Source: an uncultured Balneola sp. (lineage in GTDB: Bacteria; Bacteroidota; Rhodothermia; Balneolales; Balneolaceae). Taken from it: DNA of 64,000 nt. Below, in pieces: positions 36,783 through 45,005 of this stretch. Location of the stretch: positions 1-64,000 of the forward strand of contig CABZVB010000003.1 in assembly GCA_902529115.1 (NCBI GenBank), written 5' to 3'. A program made the translations under genes and the position numbers. The notes below the pieces were generated by a model that had not been told where the DNA came from, ran no database searches, and saw nothing but the letters and a program-made list of their open reading frames with translations. How positions within the stretch are numbered: the stretch's first letter is position 1; every line of letters starts with the position of its first letter.

Positions 36783-37561
36783 ACATACGCTGCAGGAGCA
36801 GCCAGTAATAAAGCATCAAACCGATCAAAAAATCCTCCATGCCCAGGAATTAGAGCCGAGGAATCTTTTGCATTAGCTTTTCTTTTGATTTTGCTTTCTA
36901 GTAAATCTCCAATGGGACCGAAGGTAGCTGCCAATATTGCCATTGGAAGTAATTCAAGTAGGGATAAAGGCTTATCAAAAGGCATTATAAAATAGACTAA
37001 TAGCATTCCTATCACACTACCTAGATACCCAAATGCTAAGCCCTCCCAAGTTTTATTAGGACTTATAGTGGGAGCTAATGGACGTTTGCCAAAAACTTTG
37101 CCTCCAAAATAAGCCAAACTATCTGCTCCCCAAACCATGAATACCAACATAATGGTTAGTATAAACCCGTCTATTTTTGTCCCAAAATTATCAATCAATA
37201 TAAGACTAAGCATACCGAGTGGTGCATAGAGGCCAGCAAAAAAGGTTGAACTCAGCTTTGGGATACTAGCGGAAGAGGTACTAAATGTTTGCCTTGAAAC
37301 AAACAGTAAAAAAAGAAGTAAGCCTATTTCAAAGACGTAAGGAAGTCCCGGTGATAATAAAACCAATAACCCAAATGAATAAGGAAAAATTGAGTCGCTA
37401 GGGGTTAATGCTCCATCTAATAGCCTGATTAACTCAAATTGAATGAGTAGTGTAATTCCTATAATCATAGTTTTAAAATACCACCCTCCCATCCATGCCA
37501 TCCATACAAATAAAATGGCAGCAGGTAATGCTACTAGAATTCGCTTGAGTGAATTACTCAT
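36761..37561 (-). CDS. cdsA: Phosphatidate cytidylyltransferase
   Basis: Makes CDP-diacylglycerol from CTP and phosphatidate, the branch point of phospholipid synthesis, in the inner membrane. 266 residues, about seven helices. The catalytic C-terminal signature is clear: WGADSLAYFGGKVFGKRPLA followed by ISPNKTWEGLAFG, then GPIGDLLESKIKRKANAKDS and PGHGGFFDRFDALL, with the metal-binding Asp residues. It is the last gene of a likely operon CPBP protease - DUF2007 - cdsA (gaps of 15 and 1 bases). The ATG is at 37561. Confidence 0.96.
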   Translation of the reverse strand: MSNSLKRILVALPAAILFVWMAWMGGWYFKTMIIGITLLIQFELIRLLDGALTPSDSIFPYSFGLLVLLSPGLPYVFEIGLLLFLLFVSRQTFSTSSASIPKLSSTFFAGLYAPLGMLSLILIDNFGTKIDGFILTIMLVFMVWGADSLAYFGGKVFGKRPLAPTISPNKTWEGLAFGYLGSVIGMLLVYFIMPFDKPLSLLELLPMAILAATFGPIGDLLESKIKRKANAKDSSALIPGHGGFFDRFDALLLAAPAAYVYIRFIF

Positions 37562-37562
37562 C

Positions 37563-37907
37563 CTATTCGATTTCTAGATCTGTCTGCTTAGATTGTTCAT
37601 CCGCTTTTTGCGTAGAAACATTCTCAGGATTTAATGACTCTTCAGTAAGTACATCATCCAGATTCACTTCTGGAATACTATCTAATAAATTAATTGCCTG
37701 TTGGGAATACTCGTTGGGCACATATAAATACATAAGCGCCATTTCACCAACCACTAAGCTATACGCTGTATCACGTTTTGATAGAATTTGTGAGGGAATA
37801 TCATAATCCTTCAAAAAATTATGAGATAGGTTCACTTCAAATTCATGCGTGCTTTCTAAAATACACGTCCAATCTTTTATCTCGTTGGGTTTGGGGCTGG
37901 TAAACAT
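37563..37907 (-). CDS. DUF2007-family protein (putative signal-transducing)
   Basis: 114 residues. The core (IKDWTCILESTHEFEVNLSH, later ALMYLYVPNEYSQQAINLLD) fits the small PII-like DUF2007 domain, in which a beta-alpha-beta fold ends with a VP-x-E-x-x-x-A-x-x-L helix. It ends in an acidic Ser/Glu/Gln-rich tail that may be disordered. It is cytoplasmic and lies between the CPBP protease and cdsA with very short spacers, a common neighbourhood in Bacteroidota. Biochemical function unknown. Confidence 0.85.
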   Translation of the reverse strand: MFTSPKPNEIKDWTCILESTHEFEVNLSHNFLKDYDIPSQILSKRDTAYSLVVGEMALMYLYVPNEYSQQAINLLDSIPEVNLDDVLTEESLNPENVSTQKADEQSKQTDLEIE

Positions 37908-37922
37908 GGAATACTCCGCTAG

Positions 37923-38873
37923 TTAGTCGGTGGTGTTTGGCGATGAGGTGGGTACACTTGCCAAATATCGTTTGTGTAAGATACTTAATAGCGTAATCAG
38001 TAACACAACTCCAAACAAAATCCATACCCATGGTAAATCGGTATCAGTACTAAGTTCTTGATCAAGTATTTCTGGGTAGATAGTACTCAAAATAACCTGA
38101 CCTCCATTGTTCGCTAAATGAGCTGCCATAGCAGGAATAAGGCTATTAGACACATAGGTTATGTAAGCGAATAAAATCCCAAGCGCAGCAAGGGGCAAGA
38201 TTCGGGTGATTTGCAGATGATATGCTCCAAAGATGAGACCCGATAGTATTATAGCGGTCCATATACCCCAAGACTTTTCAAGTGAGCGCTGAACATAGCC
38301 ACGATACATTATCTCTTCACAAATAGAGGGGACCAGTCCAATATGAAAAAGGCCCATCCACAAGATATTTTCAGAGCCTAACAATTTAGCGATCATTTCA
38401 TCCATGCTTTGTTGCATTTCAGCCATCCACTCTGGTACCGGTAAGAATGCATTTAGCCATCCCAGAAAAACAACTGTTGGTTGAGAAAGTATCGTAAGAA
38501 AAATGGCCAAAAGAACATACTTATAAGTATCTGAGTCAATTTGCAACCGCAAAAAGTGCCTCCTACTGCCCGAATCAGCCGCCAAGCGAGTAACCAATAA
38601 AGATCCCAATGCAAATACAGTTATTTGCCCAGTGGTGTTTATCCAAAAAAAGACCGTTGTTTGTTCCGTAAGCACTTGCATGAGTGCCTCGATATTAGCA
38701 GTATCGTCCACCAAAAATACTGCTGCAATTACTCCTACTATTCCACCCACCAGATTAAAAGCAATAAAGGCAAGAAAAACCCAAATAATTGCCATTACGC
38801 CAAGGTTAAATCCATTGCGCTCATACCAAGACCCATTGGTAGTGTCCGAGATGGCGGTATAATAAACTGACAT
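37923..38873 (-). CDS. CPBP-family intramembrane metalloprotease
   Basis: 316 residues, about eight helices, Abi/CAAX-protease-like. The three metal and catalytic motifs are visible: EEIMYRGYVQRSLEK near 190 (EExxxR), FGAYHLQ near 220 (FxxxH) and HLANNGGQ near 255 (HxxxN). CPBP enzymes cleave within membranes or process prenylated or bacteriocin peptides; the substrate here is unknown. It heads the cdsA operon. ATG at 38873. Confidence 0.92.
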   Translation of the reverse strand: MSVYYTAISDTTNGSWYERNGFNLGVMAIIWVFLAFIAFNLVGGIVGVIAAVFLVDDTANIEALMQVLTEQTTVFFWINTTGQITVFALGSLLVTRLAADSGSRRHFLRLQIDSDTYKYVLLAIFLTILSQPTVVFLGWLNAFLPVPEWMAEMQQSMDEMIAKLLGSENILWMGLFHIGLVPSICEEIMYRGYVQRSLEKSWGIWTAIILSGLIFGAYHLQITRILPLAALGILFAYITYVSNSLIPAMAAHLANNGGQVILSTIYPEILDQELSTDTDLPWVWILFGVVLLITLLSILHKRYLASVPTSSPNTTD

Positions 38874-38886
38874 GAGTAAGAAATAT

Positions 38887-38923
38887 AAATTAAAAGTAAA
38901 GAGCCAACTCTATGAGTCAGCTC
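38887..38923 (-). terminator. Rho-independent terminator after the DUF4199 gene
   Basis: On the minus strand a ten-base-pair stem with two G-U pairs (GAGCTGACTC-ATA-GAGTTGGCTC, 38901-38923) is followed by TTTACTTTT, just downstream of the DUF4199 gene stop and upstream of the CPBP gene. Confidence 0.6.
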
Positions 38924-38952
38924 CTAAATATGAATAAATTATAAACGGTAGA

Positions 38953-39492
38953 TTATTCTTCTTCTTTGGCAAATATTTTTGCACTAATAATACCAGATAT
39001 GAGATTTATAAAAATATACATTGCTAATGCTGAAGCAAAACTTATAATTAGACCTACTAATGAATTAGGGTCAGGAATAAATGATTGAGCCATATCTATT
39101 TCTTCTTGTGTGAGTCCTTGATCTTCAAGACTTTTTATGGTTGCCTCAATAATTGCTTCATTCATCCCAGTATCAATAAATTTAGTCCAGAATAATGATA
39201 GACAAAAGGTGACTATACTTGTAATGATACCAGAAAAAACACCTAATAGAGCACCTTTACCAATTGGATATGTCAAATTATAACCTTTAGCATACATCCA
39301 ATTAGAAATGATACCTGCAATTGATGCAATCAAACATCCGATAATAGTCATACCAGTTACGCTTGAACCAGCAATAGTCATATAACTTGTTATCAATTGA
39401 ATTACTGTCAAAACTGTTCCTGTAATTAATCCTGCTGTTGTTACAGCATTCCAATAACTAGGCATGCCATGATGAGTTATTTCTTTAGCCAT
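38953..39492 (-). CDS. DUF4199-family membrane protein
   Basis: 179 residues with four helices (AGLITGTVLTVIQLITSYM; GMTIIGCLIASIAGIISNWM; GVFSGIITSIVTFCLSLFW; VGLIISFASALAMYIFINL) and an acidic loop between helices three and four (LEDQGLTQEEIDMAQSFI). The arrangement is that of DUF4199, a Bacteroidota inner-membrane family of unknown function. It is a single-gene unit with its own terminator and has low G+C. ATG at 39492. Confidence 0.85.
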   Translation of the reverse strand: MAKEITHHGMPSYWNAVTTAGLITGTVLTVIQLITSYMTIAGSSVTGMTIIGCLIASIAGIISNWMYAKGYNLTYPIGKGALLGVFSGIITSIVTFCLSLFWTKFIDTGMNEAIIEATIKSLEDQGLTQEEIDMAQSFIPDPNSLVGLIISFASALAMYIFINLISGIISAKIFAKEEE

Positions 39493-39636
39493 TAAATTGA
39501 TCTTAATTGTTAGTGTGTTTAATTAATTTGCATATTTATTTCATTTTCAAAAAAGATAGACACCCGTAGGTCTCTAATTAAGTATTCTATAAACAGGTAT
39601 AAAATAATGCATTAAAACTTAATATTTTACCCAAAG

Positions 39637-40116
39637 TTATAACATAGGCGAAAAACTATCCTTAGAGGTAATGAATATAGACGCCATTAGCCCAAAACCA
39701 ATTCCTAATAATAACCGAGAATAGTGAGTATTTGTCCAAATATCCAAGGCATTTATTAATACATCGAATCCATTTAAACCAGCAAATAAAAATAAAAAGC
39801 CCAAAGCTAGATCTTTATGAGGCCAAATTTCAAATCTTGCTGTAATAGCTTTTAACCAAAAACCAAGAGCAAAAGCACTATATATTCCAATGCAACGCGA
39901 GCAAACGCCCATTTGAACTCCCATGAAATCAAATGATCGAGATGGATCTTGATGACATACCCAAGAATAAAATAAATAATGCCAATGAAAAGGGGCTAAT
40001 ACATCATCGGCATACCAACCAGGGCCCAAAGCAAGTACCGCTAGCAGACTACTACCCGTTAACAGTACAAAATTAGCTCTACTAGAAATTTCGGACTTTA
40101 CGGAGATTTGTTTCAT
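39637..40116 (-). CDS. DUF2085-family membrane protein
   Basis: 159 residues with about four helices. The DUF2085 hallmark is present: WVCHQDPSRSFDFMG followed by MGVCSRCIGIYSAFALG, with conserved Cys and His residues that could bind a metal. Function unknown. It is the last gene of a likely operon accA - thioesterase - DUF2085, one base after the thioesterase stop. ATG at 40116. Confidence 0.88.
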   Translation of the reverse strand: MKQISVKSEISSRANFVLLTGSSLLAVLALGPGWYADDVLAPFHWHYLFYSWVCHQDPSRSFDFMGVQMGVCSRCIGIYSAFALGFWLKAITARFEIWPHKDLALGFLFLFAGLNGFDVLINALDIWTNTHYSRLLLGIGFGLMASIFITSKDSFSPML

Positions 40117-40117
40117 T

Positions 40118-40540
40118 TCATAAGGCGTCTAGTAAATATTTGGGCGCCCGGCATGGTTTTCTAGTAACCGAATTCATGAATACCAAACTCACTTCACCTA
40201 ACGCACAAAGCTGATCTCGTTCTTGGGCTACCACCTCATAATAGGTAACCAACTTAACGGAGGGCACCGCATATACATGTACCTTAATGAGGATCTCTTC
40301 ATCGTAGTAAAGCGGATGCTTATAATCAATTTCGGAATGTATCACAGGCAACATAATTCCATCCTTTTCCATGGTGCTATAATGGACACCCATGCTTCGA
40401 ATCATTTCGGTACGGGCTTGCTCAAAGTATTCTAGGTAACGCCCATAATACACATAGCCCATCTTATCCGTTTCACTATACCTACTTCGTAATCGATGTT
40501 CAAAGCTATGAATGGGTATGCCGTCTGGGAATAGGACCAT
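40118..40540 (-). CDS. Hotdog-fold acyl-CoA thioesterase (YbgC/4-HBT type)
   Basis: 140 residues. RYSETDKMGYVYYGRYLEYF carries the catalytic Asp region of the 4-hydroxybenzoyl-CoA thioesterase family (YxDTDxxGxVYxxxYLxxFE), here with Glu-Thr-Asp. This is followed by ARTEMIRSMG and the beta strands of the hotdog fold (YKHPLYYDEEILIKVHVYA). It hydrolyses acyl-CoA thioesters in the cytoplasm; chain length is unknown. It starts six bases after accA, consistent with a lipid role. Confidence 0.92.
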   Translation of the reverse strand: MVLFPDGIPIHSFEHRLRSRYSETDKMGYVYYGRYLEYFEQARTEMIRSMGVHYSTMEKDGIMLPVIHSEIDYKHPLYYDEEILIKVHVYAVPSVKLVTYYEVVAQERDQLCALGEVSLVFMNSVTRKPCRAPKYLLDAL

Positions 40541-40546
40541 AGTCGT

Positions 40547-41494
40547 TTATTTATAACATCCCATCGCCGAATATTTGGCTATCCTTTGATCAATCAGTTT
40601 TTCCGGACTTTGTTTCGAAAGAGTTTTTAGACTATTAATAAGTTGTTTCTTCACAGCGATAGCTGCCGCATCATAATCTCGATGCGCCCCCGCTAAAGGT
40701 TCTTTTATTACGCCGTCAATAATACCCATTTCCAACAAATCAGGGGCCGTCAACTTTAAAGCAGAAGCAGCTTGTTCCTTGTAATCCCAGGTTTTCCAAA
40801 GAATTGAAGAACAGGATTCCGGTGAAATAACGGAATACCAAGTATTTTCCATCATATAGACCTCATTCCCCATACCTATACCAATAGCACCACCACTCGC
40901 ACCTTCTCCTATAATAATAGTCACTATTGGTACTTTTAGCATAGCCATCCTTTTGAGGTTTCGGGCAATTGCCTCAGCCTGTCCACGCTCTTCTGCTTCA
41001 AGTCCTGGAAAGGCTCCAGGCGTATCAACCAGTGTCACAACAGGTATACCAAATTTTTCTGCCATATCCATTAGCCTGTATGCTTTGCGGTAGCCTTCAG
41101 GATTTGCCATACCAAAATTGCGATACGTACGACTAGCGGTATCCCTTCCCTTTTGGTGCCCAATTATACAGACTGTTTGGCCATTCACCTCGCCAAGTCC
41201 ACCCACAATCGCCTTATCGTCTGCATGAAATCGATCACCATGTAATTCAATAAAACGATCACAAATACGATCAATATAATCTAGAGTGTAAGGGCGCTCT
41301 GGATGTCGTGCTAACTGAACCCGTTGCCATCGAGTTAAATTCTCGAAAATATTTTTTTGAAGGCTTTCCACTTTAATCTTCAAGCTCTCCACTTCCTTGC
41401 TTAGAACTCCTTCACTACTCGAAGATAGCTGTTCTAACTCTTGGATTTTTTTTTCCAAATCAGCAATGGGTTGTTCAAATTCTAAATACTGCAT
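40547..41494 (-). CDS. accA: Acetyl-CoA carboxylase, carboxyltransferase subunit alpha
   Basis: Alpha half of the carboxyltransferase that makes malonyl-CoA in fatty acid synthesis, working with AccD (not in the window). The N-terminal coiled segment ([20 protein letters not shown]) is followed by [20 protein letters not shown], the CoA-binding crotonase core ([20 protein letters not shown]), [20 protein letters not shown] and [20 protein letters not shown]. The 315 residues from ATG 41494 match the family; a TTG two codons upstream is less likely. It heads an operon with a thioesterase and a DUF2085 gene. Confidence 0.97.
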   Translation of the reverse strand: MQYLEFEQPIADLEKKIQELEQLSSSSEGVLSKEVESLKIKVESLQKNIFENLTRWQRVQLARHPERPYTLDYIDRICDRFIELHGDRFHADDKAIVGGLGEVNGQTVCIIGHQKGRDTASRTYRNFGMANPEGYRKAYRLMDMAEKFGIPVVTLVDTPGAFPGLEAEERGQAEAIARNLKRMAMLKVPIVTIIIGEGASGGAIGIGMGNEVYMMENTWYSVISPESCSSILWKTWDYKEQAASALKLTAPDLLEMGIIDGVIKEPLAGAHRDYDAAAIAVKKQLINSLKTLSKQSPEKLIDQRIAKYSAMGCYK

Positions 41495-41516
41495 GTACAA
41501 TCAAATTTAATTTTTC

Positions 41517-41544
41517 GAAATATAGCAAATCCTCGCATCTAAAA
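41517..41544 (-). promoter_or_regulatory. Possible accA promoter
   Basis: On the minus strand TATATTTC (41517-41524), one base from the Bacteroidota -7 consensus TAnnTTTG, is preceded at the usual distance by a TTTT element (41541-41544). It would start transcription ~16 bases before the accA ATG. Confidence 0.35.
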
Positions 41545-41616
41545 GTGGATTTCTATAGTTGGTCTGTTTCAGGTTTTTCTTTTGAGAATGTAAATGTTGG
41601 CAGCGACAATAGTCCC

Positions 41617-42345
41617 TTACAAGCGACCAAATAGACTCCGAATTTTAAGGGCCCAGACCCTCCAAATAGCTTCTCTAACAATACCTTTGGACATTTTAGA
41701 CACTCCTTCTTCTCGTTCCCTAAATATTATAGACACCTCCTGCAATCTAAAGCCAGCTTTCCAAGCTCTAAAATGAAGTTCTATCTGAAATGCGTATCCA
41801 TTGGATTTAATTCGGTCCAAAGAAATAGACTCTATAACCCTACGATGGATACATTTAAAGCCTGCGGTGGTATCTTTTACTGGTAAGCCTGTTATCCATC
41901 TTGCATAAATATTGGCACCATACGATAAGATAAGACGGCTTAGGGGCCAATTTACTATGCTTATTCCGTTGGCATAGCGTGAACCTATAGCAATATCAGT
42001 TTCTCCGCTTTGAACGGCTTCTATAAGTTTAGAAACATCTTCTGGTGGATGTGAGAAATCCGCATCCATTTCACAAACTAGTTGATAGTCATGTTCCAAA
42101 GCATATTCAAAACCTCGGACATAAGCCGTCCCTAAACCTAATTTACCCTCTCGCTCAATTAAATGTATACGGTCTGGATTGGCTTGCTGCTGCTCTTTAA
42201 TTCTTTCCGCCGTACCATCTGGTGATCCATCATCCACAAAGAGTATGTCCACCTTCATATCCAAAGCCATAAGCGTATGAATCATACGTATGACATTGGT
42301 CGCTTCATTGTAGGTTGGGATAATGATTAAAGGGTGTTTCTGCAT
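41617..42345 (-). CDS. GT2 polyprenyl-phosphate mannosyltransferase (DPM1-like)
   Basis: 242-residue GT-A glycosyltransferase of the dolichol-phosphate mannose synthase type, moving a sugar from GDP-mannose (or a similar donor) to polyprenyl phosphate. Motifs: IIPTYNEATNVIRMIHTL at the start, VDDGSPDGTAERIKE near 38, CEMDADFSHPPEDV near 90 (the DAD metal site), GSRYANGISIVNWPLSRLIL near 120 and DTTAGFKCIHRRVIESI near 155. There is no membrane segment in the C-terminus, so it is the short soluble type. It lies 14 bases after the sugar transferase, same strand. Confidence 0.92.
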   Translation of the reverse strand: MQKHPLIIIPTYNEATNVIRMIHTLMALDMKVDILFVDDGSPDGTAERIKEQQQANPDRIHLIEREGKLGLGTAYVRGFEYALEHDYQLVCEMDADFSHPPEDVSKLIEAVQSGETDIAIGSRYANGISIVNWPLSRLILSYGANIYARWITGLPVKDTTAGFKCIHRRVIESISLDRIKSNGYAFQIELHFRAWKAGFRLQEVSIIFREREEGVSKMSKGIVREAIWRVWALKIRSLFGRL

Positions 42346-42359
42346 GGAATTATTTTGGC

Positions 42360-43769
42360 TTACTGACCTTTACCTTTAATCATTGTAATTATTGTGTTAA
42401 TAATAATTTTTATATCCATACGTAACGAAATATTTTCAACATAATACAAATCATATTTGGTTTTTTCTTTAACATCATCCAGTGAGGTATCATACTTCCA
42501 TTTAACCTGAGCCCAACCTGTAATCCCTGGGCGAACTCGTAATCGTCGCATATACAATGGGATTTGATTTTTAAACTGCTCTACAAAATGTTCACGTTCG
42601 GGTCTAGGTCCTACTAAACTCATTTCGCCTCGAATCACATTGTAGAGTTGAGGAAGCTCATCAATACGTAATTTGCGCAACCAATATCCGATTTTTGTAA
42701 TTCTTGGGTCGTTTTTTTTTGCCCACATAGGTCCAGTTTTTCGTTCAGCATCCTGTACCATAGTGCGAAATTTGTTGATAATAAAAGGTTTACCATTTCG
42801 TCCAACTCGTTCTTGACGAAAAATAACAGGCCCAGGAGACCCTAAACGAATAAATAGGGCTACTATTAGCAAGAAGGGAGCTAATACAATCAATACAACC
42901 ACCGAAATAATCACATCCATCAATCGCTTGACAGCTTTCTCCCAAAGCGGCATAGGTTCTGGAGAAATTTCAATAATAGGCATACCAAAAATCTGATTCG
43001 TTTTGGTTAGACCACTCACAATTTGATAAAAATCAGGTAACAGCTTTAAACGAACATCTGGATTATCCAGTTTAGAAATAATTGGAACCAAATCTTCTCG
43101 ACCATTTGCTTCTACTGCCACCAAGACATCTTGGACTTTATACTCGGCAATAATTCGATCAATGTCAGAAAGTTGCCCAATCACATCCTCAGGATAAATT
43201 CCCGATTCAGCATCGGGATCATTTCCATTGACTTGGATGTACCCAATTACTTCCATGCCCAAAATTTTGTTACGCATAAGATCATCGAAGGCCATTTTAG
43301 CATTTGACCCGGTTCCAACAATTAATGTTCTATGCAGCCCCCTACCTCGTTGGGCATACAAACGTTGGGTAGTTCTAATAACAAAACGATTGGTAATGGT
43401 AGCCGCCAAAATAATTACCCAATAAGAAAAAATTAGTCCTTGATGGGTACTGCCCTCAGTAAACAACCAATGATCCCAAATAACATACAATACCAGCCCT
43501 CCCAATACCACAGCCTTTACTACCTGGGTAAATTCATCGAGCCTGGAAATTAAATATAAACTCTTGTACAATCCTGATAAGATAAAAACTACAAGCCAAT
43601 AACCGCTAAATATTACTCCTGCACTAATCACAGCTAAGTCAAAATCAGCCAATCGAGGATCTAAATAAGCCGAGAATAAAAAATGAAAGACGAACCAACT
43701 TGCTAATAAAAACAAGTAATCAAGGGCACTCGTCAATATAACTTCGCGATATCTTTGCACAGAAAGCAA
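42360..43769 (-). CDS. Polyprenyl-phosphate sugar-1-phosphate transferase (WbaP/WcaJ-like)
   Basis: Integral-membrane initiating enzyme of surface polysaccharide synthesis: moves a sugar phosphate from a UDP-sugar to undecaprenyl phosphate. 469 residues: about four N-terminal helices, a Rossmann-like CoA-binding domain (~130-260) and the bacterial sugar transferase domain (~275-469). The catalytic core is intact: FRQERVGRNGKPFIINKFRT, LRKLRIDELPQLYNVIRGE with the Asp-Glu pair, MSLVGPRPEREHFVEQF and RVRPGITGWAQVKWKYD. The start is TTG at 43769. It forms a two-gene unit with the DPM1-like enzyme and lies next to the PorZ/glycosyltransferase operon. Confidence 0.94.
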   Translation of the reverse strand: MLSVQRYREVILTSALDYLFLLASWFVFHFLFSAYLDPRLADFDLAVISAGVIFSGYWLVVFILSGLYKSLYLISRLDEFTQVVKAVVLGGLVLYVIWDHWLFTEGSTHQGLIFSYWVIILAATITNRFVIRTTQRLYAQRGRGLHRTLIVGTGSNAKMAFDDLMRNKILGMEVIGYIQVNGNDPDAESGIYPEDVIGQLSDIDRIIAEYKVQDVLVAVEANGREDLVPIISKLDNPDVRLKLLPDFYQIVSGLTKTNQIFGMPIIEISPEPMPLWEKAVKRLMDVIISVVVLIVLAPFLLIVALFIRLGSPGPVIFRQERVGRNGKPFIINKFRTMVQDAERKTGPMWAKKNDPRITKIGYWLRKLRIDELPQLYNVIRGEMSLVGPRPEREHFVEQFKNQIPLYMRRLRVRPGITGWAQVKWKYDTSLDDVKEKTKYDLYYVENISLRMDIKIIINTIITMIKGKGQ

Positions 43770-43856
43770 ATGGATGGTTAGATTCGTAATTTAAATCCTT
43801 AAAAAGTACGGATTTTTAATCTGTATATATAACTGAAACCACTTTATGCCTTTATT

Positions 43857-44984
43857 TTGTTTCAACTACACAATACATGTTCCACAAGCAAAGCGCGCCT
43901 AGGTAGCTTAACTACTGACCATGGGGTCATAGAAACACCCATATTCATGCCCGTTGGCACTCTTGGAACAGTGAAAGGTGTATCACAAGACCGTTTAAAA
44001 GACCCTATTCGAGCCCAAATTATTTTGGGCAACACCTACCATTTGTATTTAAGACCTGGCACCGAAAACATACAGGCTTCCAACGGATTACATGGTTTTA
44101 TAAATTGGGACCGCCCCATATTAACTGACTCTGGAGGGTATCAAATTTTTTCCCTTTCAGATATACGAACCTTAGACGAGGAAGGTGCTCATTTTAAAAG
44201 TCATTTAGACGGTTCTGAACACTTATTTACCCCAGAGAATGTGGTAGATATTCAGAGGATTTTGGGTTCAGATATCATGATGACTTTGGACGAGTGTCCA
44301 CCTTATCCTAGTGACTATGAATATGTGAAAAATTCTATGGAGCTGACCCATCGATGGGCTAAAAGAGGTCGGAAACAATTCTTAGAAACGCAAGCTCTTT
44401 ACGAGCATCAACAATTTCAATTTGGAATTGTACAGGGTGGAACGTACAAAGATCTTAGGATTGCCTCCGCTGAATTTATGGCAGAACAAGATTTTGATGG
44501 TATAGCAATTGGTGGACTCAGCGTGGGAGAACCTATCTCACTGTTATATGAAATGACTGATGTAAACACCGATGTGTTACCTAAAAAAAAGGTACGATAT
44601 CTAATGGGAGTAGGTACACCTGCTAATTTACTAGAATCCATCGCTCGCGGTGTAGATATGTTTGATTGTGTCATGCCTACTAGAAATGCCCGAAATGGCA
44701 CTATATTTACACAACATGGGAAAGTCAATCTCAGAAATTCTAAATGGAAGAACCATCATAGACCCTTAGAAGAAGATTTCCCAAGTGATTTATGTCAAAA
44801 GTATCATATGTCTTATGTTCATCACTTATTCAAAAGTAATGAACTCTTTGGAATGACCTTAGCATCGGAACATAATCTTCAGTTTTATTTATTACTCATG
44901 AAAGAAGTAAGAGAACATATCAAAAAAGGTACTTATGCTGCTTGGTATCCAAATATGGTTACGCAATTAGAGTCAAAGATTTAA
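43857..44984 (+). CDS. tgt: tRNA-guanine transglycosylase
   Basis: Exchanges G34 of His/Asn/Asp/Tyr tRNAs for preQ1 (or queuine) in queuosine synthesis. The catalytic Asp residues and pocket are seen in LTDSGGYQIFSLSDIR, IVQGGTYKDLR, GGLSVGEP and MPTRNARNGTIFTQHG. 375 residues. The zinc site usually made by three Cys and one His is mostly gone: CDCYTC is replaced by PSDLCQ, leaving one Cys and the later His (SEHNLQFY). From memory other Bacteroidota Tgt proteins also lack these Cys. The start is TTG at 43857. The queuosine-precursor transporter is at 50389, suggesting salvage. Confidence 0.96.
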   Translation: MFQLHNTCSTSKARLGSLTTDHGVIETPIFMPVGTLGTVKGVSQDRLKDPIRAQIILGNTYHLYLRPGTENIQASNGLHGFINWDRPILTDSGGYQIFSLSDIRTLDEEGAHFKSHLDGSEHLFTPENVVDIQRILGSDIMMTLDECPPYPSDYEYVKNSMELTHRWAKRGRKQFLETQALYEHQQFQFGIVQGGTYKDLRIASAEFMAEQDFDGIAIGGLSVGEPISLLYEMTDVNTDVLPKKKVRYLMGVGTPANLLESIARGVDMFDCVMPTRNARNGTIFTQHGKVNLRNSKWKNHHRPLEEDFPSDLCQKYHMSYVHHLFKSNELFGMTLASEHNLQFYLLLMKEVREHIKKGTYAAWYPNMVTQLESKI

Positions 44985-45005
44985 ATTTTTATCTTCTAGA
45001 GATAC

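Noticed and set aside
37549-37806. 85-codon frame on the plus strand across DUF2007 and the cdsA start
   Set aside because: Antisense to two supported genes; serine-rich composition typical of a shadow frame.
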